A DNA stretch of 12,333 nucleotides from assembly GCA_001931875.2 (NCBI GenBank), contig MSJH02000746.1, positions 1 to 12,333 of the forward strand, given 5' to 3'. The notes beneath the pieces were generated by a model that worked only from the letters and a program-made list of their open reading frames with translations, ran no database searches and was not told where the DNA came from. The translations under genes were made by a program, and so were the position numbers. Shown here one piece after another: positions 1 to 8,446 of this stretch. The stretch's first letter is position 1. Each line of letters begins with the position of its first letter. This DNA is from Byssochlamys sp. IMV 00236. Lineage: Eukaryota; Ascomycota; Eurotiomycetes; Eurotiales; Thermoascaceae.

Positions 1-215
1 CCCATATCAATATCTCCATTGTTTCTTTCATCTGCAATTGGGTACATTGCAGATTTTGGTGATCTTTCAGGAGGTTTATTCTGTAAGAATTGTGTATGAG
101 AAGTTACTGTCTCTATTGCAAATACTTCCTCATCCACAACAATATCCATGGGTTCAACCCCATACTCATCGACAACATTTCCTTGTCCATCTTCGTAAAA
201 AAATCGTATACTCAT
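1..215 (-). CDS. 5' part of an unrecognised acidic protein (runs off the left edge)
   Basis: I do not recognise this protein. Reading leftward from an ATG at 215-213, the frame stays open for 71 codons to the window edge. That is notable in AT-rich DNA where most other frames close quickly. The product begins MSIRFFYEDGQGNVV and is rich in Asp/Glu (about 15 acidic against 5 basic residues), with no membrane segment, signal peptide or obvious motif. It is truncated by the window, so domain content and exon structure are unknown. It is divergent from the rhodanese-family gene at 519, and the 303 bp between the two start codons must hold both promoters. The start is the first ATG after an A/T-rich non-coding stretch. 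It could be a small exon of a larger gene, or a chance open frame. Confidence 0.55.
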   Translation of the reverse strand, partial: MSIRFFYEDGQGNVVDEYGVEPMDIVVDEEVFAIETVTSHTQFLQNKPPERSPKSAMYPIADERNNGDIDM

Positions 216-518
216 TTGTAATGTTTGTAAAAATATATAAAAAATAAAAAAAAAATAAGGGAACTGGCAGTACTGTTATTAAATAATAATTTAATGCCAA
301 GCATTTTAATTGGTTGATTACTAAGCGACAAGTTAAAATAAACAAACTTGAATGCGACTTTGTTTTCGGATCGAACGACTTTATTTTTGAACAGCAGAAT
401 TTGGGTGCGACATCACATTTTTGAAAGTGCGACATTATTTTTTGAAATGACTGTACAAACTGTCAAATGGGCAACTCTCAGGGGCAGCCTTTCTTTTTTT
501 TTTTTTTTTTTTATTGAC
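216..518. promoter_or_regulatory. Divergent intergenic promoter with repeated CGAC boxes and a poly-T tract
   Basis: This is the spacer between the divergent start codons at 215 (minus) and 519 (plus). It contains A-rich tracts near 239-256 and CGAC-centred boxes at about 326, 355, 376, 408 and 430. Those at 355, 376, 408 and 430 are each followed by a T-rich block, which in the last three ends in TTTTTGAA. A 19-base T run (494-512) lies immediately before the plus-strand ATG. I see no convincing TATA box. Binding function is inferred from position and repetition only. Confidence 0.5.
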
Positions 519-1742
519 ATGTTTCAATTAAGTCGAGCTCTGTTTGTTCATTTTACTATACCCAAGACAAAGCCATGCCAAATAGAGTTTTCTAGACGAT
601 GGTTTGTTACCTCACAACTTTACAGACCCATGGCATTTTACTCTTTAAAGCCTTTGACTGAGCAAAGAGTAGTTCAACTAAAAAAGACATTTGAAAAGAA
701 TTTGAGTGCTATGGGTGTTGTAGGTAGAATCTATCTTGCACCAGCAAAAGGCATTGGCGGAATCAATTGCCAAATGTCTGTACCAATTTCACAGTTGGAT
801 CAAGTCAAAGAATACTTTAAGCAACATGAATCTGATTTTGGAACAATAGAGTATACACAGGGCATGGAAGATACCACAGCACCCAGCTTTGAAAAGCTTC
901 GAGTGTTGGTCAAAAAGAATGTAAGAAACAATAAAATACATATATATATATAAATGAGCTAAGGTTTTTCTTTTTGTGATTATGAGTTGGTGGCTGTTAG
1001 ACATAATATCAACATGAAAGAACTAGAGAATCAGCCTGAATATTTGACAGCTGAAGAATGGCATCGAGACTTAAAAGAAAAGAAGGACATATTTTTGATA
1101 GATATGCGCAATCGATATGAATAGTAAAGCCAAGAGAGAAAAAGATTACAAGATAGACTAAGAGATATTACAGTAATCTAGGTCACTTTACGAATGCGAT
1201 AAAGATGGATGTGGACACATTTAGAGACGGTGTTCATTTGTTGGATGATATGGTGAAGGATAGATCAAAGGATGAAGATATATACATGTATTGTACAGGA
1301 GGCATACGATGCTCTGTTGTTGGTCCCTATCTGAAAAATAAGGGATATAAGCATGTCAAGATGGTAAGAAATTATAATGCATAATTGTCAACGTTTAATA
1401 TGGATTATTATTTAGTTAAAGGGAGGCATATCTGCTTATGGACAATATATCAAAGAGAACAATACAGAGTCTTTATTTAAAGGTAAAAACTTTGTATTCG
1501 ACGGAAGAAGGACAGAAAGGATCACAGATGATGTATTATCCAAATGTTATCAATGTGGATCTAGTTGCGATCATATCACAAACTGTCAAAATACAAGGTG
1601 TCATTTATTGTTTATTCAGTGCGACAAGTGTAGTACAAACAAAGGTACTACATGCAGTACCCATTGTCAAAATGTGATTGAAGGAAAGGAAATATACAAG
1701 TATGATTATGATTACCATCAGCAGCTCAAAGGGATTTTATAG
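519..1742 (+). CDS. Rhodanese-domain protein, TrhO/UPF0176 (tRNA U34 hydroxylase) family
   Basis: Four exons, 519-920, 987-1123, 1174-1363 and 1416-1742, join in frame to 351 aa; introns are 66, 50 and 52 nt with GT-AG ends. Residues 1-37 are basic, hydroxylated and almost free of acidic residues (SRRWFVTSQLYRP), like a mitochondrial presequence. Residues about 45-130 match the N-terminal domain of the family (GRIYLAPAKGIGGINCQ). Residues about 150-250 are a rhodanese domain with DMRNRYEYNLGHF and the active-site loop YCTGGIRC, catalytic Cys about 220. The C-terminus has VFDGRR and a cluster of nine Cys (287-327), as in bacterial TrhO/YceA and animal TSTD2. Bacterial TrhO makes 5-hydroxyuridine at tRNA position 34; the same activity here is inferred. 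An in-frame ATG at 447 would add 24 residues including poly-Phe from the T run, so 519 is preferred. An in-frame ATG at 630 could give a form without presequence. It converges with the next gene. Confidence 0.93.
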
Positions 1743-2768
1743 TGCGCTTAGTTTATCTAATTCAATAATAAACATGGATAAAAGTCGCTCATTGTCACTG
1801 TAAAACTCAAGTGTGGCCGATGTATAATCTTGTGTGAACTGAACTACTTCGCATTGGATAACATTCTACAGATAAAAGTAAATTATACACAGATCATCTA
1901 TGTATCCGCATATTACCTCTCTTTGATCAGCAAATTTAAACTTCATGCCTAGTCTAATGCCTTCGATAGGATGAATAGGAAAGACTTCACGTATGAATCT
2001 TGTAGAGTATTCTTTTGTATTTCTTGTCGTCATGGTTTTATCAATATCATCGATTGCACTCTTTGTTAGCTTTTTTAAGACATCAACATGGTATCCAAAC
2101 AATCATATATATATACGATCACTTGCCTGATCAATTAAGTATAATCCAAAGTTGTGTTCAATCTTTATGGGCGTATCTTCATTTGCAGGATTCAGAAATG
2201 ATATTTCAATAGTTCCATTACATTGAACAGGCTCTTTAGTCGTCAATTCAATCACTTGTTCATATTCTGTCTGAGGTAATAGATCCACTTGACTGTCAAA
2301 TAGACTACTTGTTTCATATGTTTCCAAATTGTTTTCATCAAATATCTTTGCTGCTTGTGCAATATTTATTTCAATCTGACGTATCTTTCTTAGTATTTAT
2401 TATAGAGCCATGTTATTTTACCTTTAAACTATCTTCAAACCTTAAACGACCTTTGACAGTCTTCATTGGAAGAGGTGATAGATTACCGAGAGTAAACAGG
2501 ATACGTAAGTTTCCGTTGCCTATGGGCTCTATATGACTATCTAATTTAACATTGGTTTTATAGATCTGTTCCATCGCTAGATTAGTCAGTTGCTGTACTT
2601 TTAGTGTTTGTTCCATTGCTTTGGCTATCGTCTTTTTATAATATATGAATAAATAAATACATTATTTAGAAACATTAAATATACTTGATATGCTTTTCCA
2701 ATAGATGCATCTGCATTACTGACTAATGGATCAAGTAGATTGGCAATATTTTGTTGTTGTTGTGACAT
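1737..2768 (-). CDS. Unrecognised five-exon protein, 274 aa, with one GC-AG intron
   Basis: I cannot name this family. Exons (minus) 2768-2685, 2631-2422, 2375-2127, 2069-1917 and 1865-1737 join in frame to 274 aa; introns are 53, 46, 57 and 51 nt. The start is an ATG giving MSQQQQNIANLLDPLVSNAD. Residues about 10-60 look helical. Two segments of alternating hydrophobic character (about 60-95, NLRILFTLGNLSPLPMKTV; about 130-180, including CNGTIEISFLNPANED) suggest beta-sandwich-like units, followed by a mixed C-terminal third ending LDKLSAL. There is no signal peptide, membrane span or catalytic motif. The third intron needs a GC donor; without it an in-frame TGA (2103-2105) stops the protein. 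At the second intron an acceptor 9 nt upstream (intron 2385-2421) would add Ile-Arg-Gln. The gene lies 127 bp downstream of the phosphatase on the same strand and overlaps the convergent rhodanese gene by 6 bp. Frame continuity across five exons makes it a real gene. Confidence 0.82.
1767..1772 (+). promoter_or_regulatory. Probable polyadenylation signal (AATAAA) of the rhodanese-family gene
   Basis: A canonical AATAAA lies 25 bp after the TAG stop at 1740-1742. It is inside the last coding exon of the convergent gene, so the plus-strand transcript's 3' UTR would be antisense to that exon. The role is inferred from position and the hexamer. Confidence 0.5.
2070..2126 (-). other. GC-AG intron (57 nt) in the unrecognised gene
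   Basis: On the minus strand the exon end and intron start read CAG|GCAAGT, a perfect match to the extended consensus of GC donors. The intron ends in TTAAAAAAG. It is phase 0, its length is divisible by three, and it removes an in-frame TGA plus a (TA)n run. GT donors nearby (at 2122 and 2116) paired with the same acceptor shift the frame into an early stop. Confidence 0.72.
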
Positions 2769-2895
2769 TATTTAAAAAAAAAAAAAAAAAAGGGAAAAGA
2801 AATAAATTTATACACGTATTCTTTAATGTATATACATTATTATATACTTTCTCTCTTTCTCTCTCTCTTTTAAATATAAATAAAGGGAGAATTAA
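2769..2895. other. 127-bp tandem spacer with poly-A and CT-rich tracts
   Basis: This spacer lies between the phosphatase stop (2896) and the start of the next minus-strand gene (2768). It contains an 18-base A run at 2774-2791 (T run on the coding strand, just upstream of the ATG), an AT-rich stretch, and a pyrimidine-rich CT tract at about 2846-2871. It must serve as terminator for one gene and promoter for the other; no canonical AATAAA is seen on the minus strand. Confidence 0.6.
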
Positions 2896-4220
2896 TTATA
2901 CAAAGTATTGGCCACCTGTGCCGGTCATTTTGGAGTTGAATCCATTTCGTAGAGGGATAAAACGATCTTGGTCAGGCACTGCATCAAATATCTTGAATTT
3001 CGTGCCTTGATCACTCACTTCCATAATAGACGCTACATTACCACATCGATAACAATAATTAGGTGCTGACCATACAGTGACTAATTCATCCTTTGGAAAC
3101 ATGTATTTATATCCTTCTTGAACCAATTGATGTGCTCTTGCGATTAATGTTAATCCGTTGATATGATTAAACTATGACTTGGTTACTATGGTGACCATCT
3201 CTTTTTTATTATTATCACTTACTTCACTCGTTACTTTAGCACCAAATAACCATCCTGCTCCTCTCGGGCTCACAGCCCACATATCAATATCCTCAGGATC
3301 AGACCACATCAGATCACAAAATGATCCTTCATGAGGTATTTCTTGTAAACGATGAATGGTTCTCATTTGATCCAATGTCTTTATATCAGGAGATAAGCCA
3401 CCATGAACACATAATATCGATCCATCAATAATCTAAACAAGATATGAGCACACACGCTTTAATCTTTATAACCATATTAAGCCTTACAGCTGCCAATGTT
3501 AGATAATCAAATACTGAACAACAATATTTCCATACATTCGCATTTCCGTATTTCGTCTGACATTCATCTAATTGTATGAGGGTTAAAAAAAAAAAAGAGA
3601 TATATAATTCTCTCGATGATACCATAAAATCCATAAACTTGGGTGATTTGTCTACTTTCATGATTTCCTCTTAATAAAGTTATCTTGTCAGGATATCTAA
3701 AGGGAGAATGTTAAAGGCTGTGTCTCCTTTGTATTCCAGAAACATTTACTTTGCTTTCAAAACTAATAAGAGTGTAAACGTCTCCAGACTGAAATATCCA
3801 CGATCGACATAATCTCCCTTTTGGTGTATTTATAAATTAAACTGTCCAAAGGAAAATGGTTGTCATGTGTAATATTTACCATGAAAATATAATTCGTATC
3901 CTTTACGTCTCCTCCCACTTTGAATAATTCTAATAAATCATAAAATTGACCTTTTTATATAGAGTATATGGTTTAATATCATATCAACATTTTATATATA
4001 AATATACCATGAATGTCTCCACAGACAGTAACAGGTGAACGCACTGGTTGTATGTTTGATTCCTCTAATAATATTTCTTTCACCTTTATATGTATATAAT
4101 GAGTAAGATGACTCTATAAACACAATATCTAGTTACCATTTCACATAATTTCTTAATATCTTGTTCTGGCAGGTATTCACACTCCCGAACCTTTTCTAGC
4201 CATTCATCTGGATTGCCCAT
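2896..4220 (-). CDS. sit4: PP6/Sit4-type serine/threonine protein phosphatase catalytic subunit
   Basis: Eight exons (minus) 4220-4137, 4083-4008, 3950-3880, 3817-3750, 3696-3623, 3567-3488, 3432-3223 and 3171-2896 give 312 aa, the usual length for PP6/Sit4. Seven GT-AG introns measure 51-62 nt. All PPP-family metal and catalytic motifs are present: GDIHG (residues 50-54), GDYVDRG (78-84), GNHE (110-113), VHGG (160-163), ARAHQ with His235, and [12 protein letters not shown]. The subtype is set by [39 protein letters not shown] and the [13 protein letters not shown]-terminus, which fit PP6/Sit4 better than PP2A, PP4 or Ppg1. Members of this family act with SAPS-domain subunits in G1/S progression and TOR-linked nutrient signalling; that role is inherited from the family. 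The C-terminus is YFV rather than the near-universal YFL carboxymethylation motif. The start follows AATAAACG and is the first ATG that gives the family N-terminus. Confidence 0.97.
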
Positions 4221-4379
4221 CGTTTATTAAAAATAATAACAAAAAGAAACGTAATAGCCAAACCAAGGGACGGGGGGAGAATCTCCCATTTCTCATTTCA
4301 ATGTCCGTTTTATGATTATTGAATTTTAACCTAAAAGAGACAATGAACAAAAAAAAACTCGATTTTCAGTAGAAATCAT
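4221..4379. other. Upstream region of the phosphatase gene
   Basis: AT-rich sequence before the phosphatase ATG. A short GC-rich inverted repeat, GGGAGA-A-TCTCCC (4275-4287), lies about 55 bp upstream of the start codon. I see no clear TATA box. Promoter function follows from position only. Confidence 0.35.
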
Positions 4380-5610
4380 TGCAGATTTGCAATTGAGACT
4401 AAATCTTTTCAAAAATGTTCTTAAAGACCATTATAGAGACTTTACAGTTTCTCCACTTTGAATTCAGATGATGTTTGTTTTCTTTCTGGATAAATCAGAT
4501 ATTTAGGTTACCTTTTTTGGATGAAACGAAAAATAAATTACAGGCAGAACTTATCTACATCGTGGTTTACTCTATCAATGGCCCATCCTAGGCAAGATCG
4601 TTGCCATCATCGGGTGGCATAGAGCGGACTTTTTTTTTTTTAGAAAGAGGCTTCAGTATATGTTGAGGAACGCCTGAGAGCTTGCCTCTGAAATCTTGAA
4701 GGGCGACCAAGTGCTTCACCTTGTAAAACAACATTTAATTTTTGTTGGTTATCCTTAAAAACAGGACAACTTTCTTTTTGTCATAGACCTCACATTATCG
4801 TCTTGTAATTTTTGGCTGTAGCGTGCGATACTGATTGAATTCAAAAAGCCGCAACTCGACATTGAGCCACTTATTCTCTCCCCACGATGCTTTCAGAAGG
4901 ATCAATTACTCATCTGTCTAAAAAACGTATTCTTCTATTTGAAAATTCATCCAAAAAAAACTAACATCATTTGAATTCAAAGTGAAAACGCTGTATGAAT
5001 TGAGAACGGGTTGCACTAATGATCGACCTGTATAATGGAATATTATCTTGAAAAGTGAAGCAGAGGCGATAGAGAATATATTAAAGTAATATTAAAAGGG
5101 GCATATTTTGATGAGAGTTCACTCTTATCATCTTTCTTTTGTCAATGAATACGTGTTGTCAATCTTAATTGTAGAGCTTTGAAAGGAAAAGATTCCCAAA
5201 TAATGCACTTTGAGGGAACGGTCCGAACAGATGATGTAGATGTTTTCTATTGTTAAGTAAAAAGTTGATACTACAAGAAAAGGCACTTCTAGTGACCGGC
5301 GGCGAATGGAGACTACGGATGATTCTTTTGTTTATTTTGAAACATTATCAACACCTGAACTACTCAAAAATAAAGTGAGTATTTATCAATCCTAGTCATG
5401 ATGACCTTTCATATTGTATGCACGAAACAAGTTCTCCCTGAAAAGAAGTCTACTTTCTGATACACAGGAAATCAGCAAACAGTTGAAGCAAAGTTAAGAC
5501 GGTTCCATAAACTCGGACAAATATTGATATCATTCAGAGAGACAAGCATATCGATCAGAAAGACCCACAAGAAACACTAAAGAAGAGAATGAACAAACAA
5601 CAATATAATG
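4380..5610 (+). pseudogene. Possible decayed coding relic, unidentified
   Basis: There is no intact gene. Several plus-strand stretches look protein-like but are broken by stops and frame changes. Examples are IADLQLRLNLFKNVLKDHYR (from 4380), an open block near 4550-4660, RAILIEFKKPQLDIEPL (about 4820), KTLYELRTGCTNDRPV (about 4985-5032) followed after one stop by WNIILKSEAEAIENILK, VDTTRKGTSSDRRRMETTDD (5263 onward), and KLRRFHKLGQILISFRETS (about 5490). The charged, helical flavour and the repeated frame breaks fit an old gene or retroelement ORF. Stop density is not far from chance for this composition, so this may be nothing. I cannot name a family with confidence. Confidence 0.22.
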
Positions 5611-6529
5611 CACCAACAGAATGCTGAATTGAACTCCTCAGAAACGTAGCTGCATGTCCTCGGGGGAATCTTGTAAATATACATGACATAATACAGGCAC
5701 TGTTCAAAATATAATAAGCTATTTCAACACTCTTTTTAAACGAAACATCAGTATGAAAAATACGGACAACTTGAGATGACTGAATAGGTTACTAGGTGGC
5801 CATCACATCGACCGCTGTGGCCTTCGTTTCTCGCCCTGACATGATGATATGGTTCTCAGGTGAAGAAAAAAAAATTGAAGTCATGATTCTTTAGATTTCC
5901 TCATGTTGATTAAAAGACCACAGTGCCTATTGAACCTTGTCAGTGGAATTGCCACTTTGGACTGTAAAATTGCTGGGAATGCTACTTCGCCTATTGAGCC
6001 CTGTAGTCATGCCATATCAATAACACTAGCCAAGGATGGCTTTGTCAGATAAAATGATTACTTGATGGATATAAAACGCAAAAAAAGGGACAACAAGAAA
6101 ATGAATTGAAACAATAAACGAGAATCTCTTCATCTACTTTGACTTATTTTTCTTTTATAATTACATCCAGTTGTTGTGTGCTGTTTTGAGCCATAATACA
6201 CTTGTGGCATTTATTGTTAAAATAGTTTTTCTGGACAAAGATCCCACATCGATGCTTTTTATAAATAGCTTTGAAATCACATTGCCTTCTTCAAATCTTA
6301 ACCATGAGTAGTTGGTATAGCCAACTTGGCATTGTCATATTTGACAATGTCTAACACTAACCTTTACGTGTGAAATTACATTTGACTTAATGTACCTTTA
6401 TTAGTGCCCTGATCTCTTTTAAAAGGATAATACAGAGACTCATTGCTTCTTTGCTTTTATTTTTACACATTTTGTGAGCACTAACAATAACAAAACTTCA
6501 ACCGTTACCTCAGTCTGCATTGGCGCATA
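5611..6529. other. Non-coding stretch with no supportable gene
   Basis: No open frame of meaningful length or recognisable motif on either strand. It contains a 16-bp imperfect direct repeat, GCCTATTGARCCYTGT, at 5925-5940 and 5989-6004 (14/16 identical, 64 bp apart), and two adjacent perfect hairpins at 6310-6349, listed separately. Confidence 0.5.
6310..6349. repeat. Two adjacent perfect hairpins
   Basis: AGTTGG/CCAACT (6310-6315 and 6321-6326) enclose a 5-base loop. Three bases later CATTGTCA/TGACAATG (6330-6337 and 6342-6349) enclose a 4-base loop. Both stems are perfect. They could be part of a structured RNA or a relic of a repeat end; I found no tRNA or known RNA motif around them. 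Confidence 0.45.
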
Positions 6530-7230
6530 GTAATGAATGTGAAAAACTTAAAGAGAAAGAAATATACACATAAAAGATATTTATTATTAATACTTTTTCG
6601 TTTAAATAATATAAAAAGGGCTAGAATCTTCGTTCACCAAACTATACAAGATAGCTCGGATCCATCCCCCACAGGACGAAGGCCTGTTCTAGCATTGTGG
6701 AGGAAAAAGAAAAAAAAATAGACTCTTGAGCCCAAAAGGACTGATAGCACAAAAGACCAACGTATACCTCGCCAAGCATAGAACGCATTGCTGTACTGTC
6801 TATGGAGAGACTGTACTCCATACCTATAGCGGCCGTTTGAGTCGTACTATCAGAGCCTAGATGGAGGATCTACCACATAGTGAACAGCAGAGCTGACTTG
6901 GTTGCGGAGCTTTCTCTTGGGGGGGTACTATATTCAACACAAGGGAGTATTGTTGACGAGAGTCTGCCAAAACACGCCAGAAAATCCAGACTAACATGTG
7001 CATGCTACTGTACACTTAAGTATTTCACATGTATGATGGAGAAGAAAGTAGAACCATCCACGGTTAAGAGTCAGCGGTTGCAGCGTGTGAATACAGTACC
7101 AGCTATGCAAAATGTGTAAAAAGAAAACAAAAGTAAGGAAAAAGGAGCAAAATGCTGCAAAAAGGCTACGCCTTTTTATATCTATCAAAATCTGGAAGTA
7201 GTCACTAATAATTTGACCAATCATAAATAG
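6530..7230. other. Non-coding stretch, slightly more GC-rich, with short inverted repeats
   Basis: No gene is supportable; the short open frames here (62-79 codons) lack protein-like composition. Contents include a 7-bp stem TATGGAG/CTCCATA with an 8-base loop (6801-6822), a run of seven G (6920-6926), and a hairpin flanked by A and T runs at 7159-7177. The composition differs somewhat from the flanks and could reflect an old repeat insertion, but I see no terminal repeats or target-site duplication. Confidence 0.4.
7159..7177. repeat. Perfect 8-bp hairpin, AAAAAGGC-TAC-GCCTTTTT
   Basis: A self-complementary 19-mer with a 3-base loop. It ends in five T on either strand, which resembles a Pol III-type stop or an intrinsic terminator shape. 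No RNA gene is recognised next to it, so its function is unknown. Confidence 0.4.
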
Positions 7231-8446
7231 CTTTAAGACATATGTCGTGTCGTTGACGCGTTAGGTAGCCTCTTGGGCTGTATAAACTGTAATAGAGTTA
7301 CAAAGCGATTAATAAAGAGCATTTTATTCTCATAACAAGAATAAAACAACACATTTCTTTTTATTTGAAAAAAAGCATTTTGGTTCAAATCTCTATAAAT
7401 TGCACGCGTTTTTTTAGTTGTGTTCCAAAGATGAGACAAAAGGGAAAAAAGACAGTGGAGAGCTTTTTTCATGGATCTCACCACTTGAGGAGAAAGATTG
7501 AAAAACTTTTGGGATGAAAGACATACCGACTGATGCTCGGCGCAAGGCACTTGAAAAGACAGCGTGGAGATTTAAAAGTATCTTATGGATAGACTCTTTA
7601 CAAAAATGAAAGAGAAAGAACTAAAGCCAATATACATGTACTCACTACCTATATCATCACTTTGGGAACTACCATCATATCAGTATATATTGTAACTACT
7701 ACTTTTGGAAATTTGTCTCAGAGGAAGACATCATCAAGGGACTAAGTTGCCAAAGGACTAAGTCGTCTTAAAAAGGAAGTTAAAAAGAAATAATTTATAT
7801 ACAACTTCAACATATACAACAGTAAACCGACGCTTTTATTGAATACTTTACTTCTTTTATTAATCTTGTTACAGTAATTCTTATTGTATCTCTTATATAA
7901 CTCTTTATTGATTTCAAAGTCAAATTATACTTCATTGTAACCCTATTGTTCTCTTTATTTGATCTATACAAGATCTGTTGGTCGCATATCGAACCAATTA
8001 TCATTAAATACCTTATTACAATGCTAATTTATTGACAATAGCTTACCACTATCAAGAATAAACTTATCAAACAGCTCGAACCAAAACCATAACAGACACG
8101 CATTTACAACATTTAATACGTCGTGCGGTCCTGGCTGGACTTGACATGTTCACTGATAAAAGGCTACATACTATAAACCGAATAAAAAAAAAAGGGAGCA
8201 TACTTCATGGGTGAACGTAATCATAATTTATATTCATTGTACTATTGCAGTACACGAATACATCCTTGACAACATATAGTGTAATATGCATTATGCGAAG
8301 GCAATGAGTGATTATGAGCTTCATCTGGGTTACAGATAAAGCTATTGCATAGACTATATACATTATTAACCATTCTCATATGAGCCATCACTAGCATATT
8401 GCTTGCGTTGTTTGAATGGACAGATCCTATAGCCTAGTCAAATATT
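7231..8446. other. Non-coding stretch with no supportable gene
   Basis: AT-rich with no convincing coding frame on either strand. A minus-strand frame of 105 codons (7550-7233) lacks family resemblance and plausible splice context. Minor structures are a near-tandem GGACTAAGT at about 7738 and 7755, and a 6-bp stem TGTACT/AGTACA at 8238-8254. The sequence nearest 8559 is presumed promoter of the following gene. Confidence 0.45.

Noticed and set aside
135..160. tRNA T-arm-like GGGTTCAACCCC
   Set aside because: It lies within the open coding frame of the 5' partial gene and has no accompanying D-arm, anticodon arm or acceptor stem.
447..518. N-terminal extension of the rhodanese-family protein from the ATG at 447
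   Set aside because: It would encode six Phe from a T homopolymer and no conserved sequence; the T tract looks like leader or promoter DNA.
2103..2105. In-frame TGA in the 274-aa gene read as a disabling mutation or readthrough stop
   Set aside because: A GC-AG intron with a perfect extended donor, typical length and correct phase removes it, so a pseudogene or recoding explanation is not needed.
6880..7119. 79-codon plus-strand open frame starting in CAGAGCTGACTTG
   Set aside because: The start is not ATG, no protein-like features are seen, and it overlaps other short frames on the opposite strand.
7380..7392. GGTTCAAATC resembling a Pol III B box
   Set aside because: No A box at the right distance and no foldable tRNA cloverleaf upstream.
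7233..7550. 105-codon minus-strand open frame
   Set aside because: No recognisable motif, no plausible splice context, composition rich in residues expected from random AT-rich DNA; most likely chance.
7807..8004. 65-codon minus-strand open frame
   Set aside because: Low-complexity Ile/Lys/Arg composition typical of translated AT-rich intergenic DNA; no family signal.
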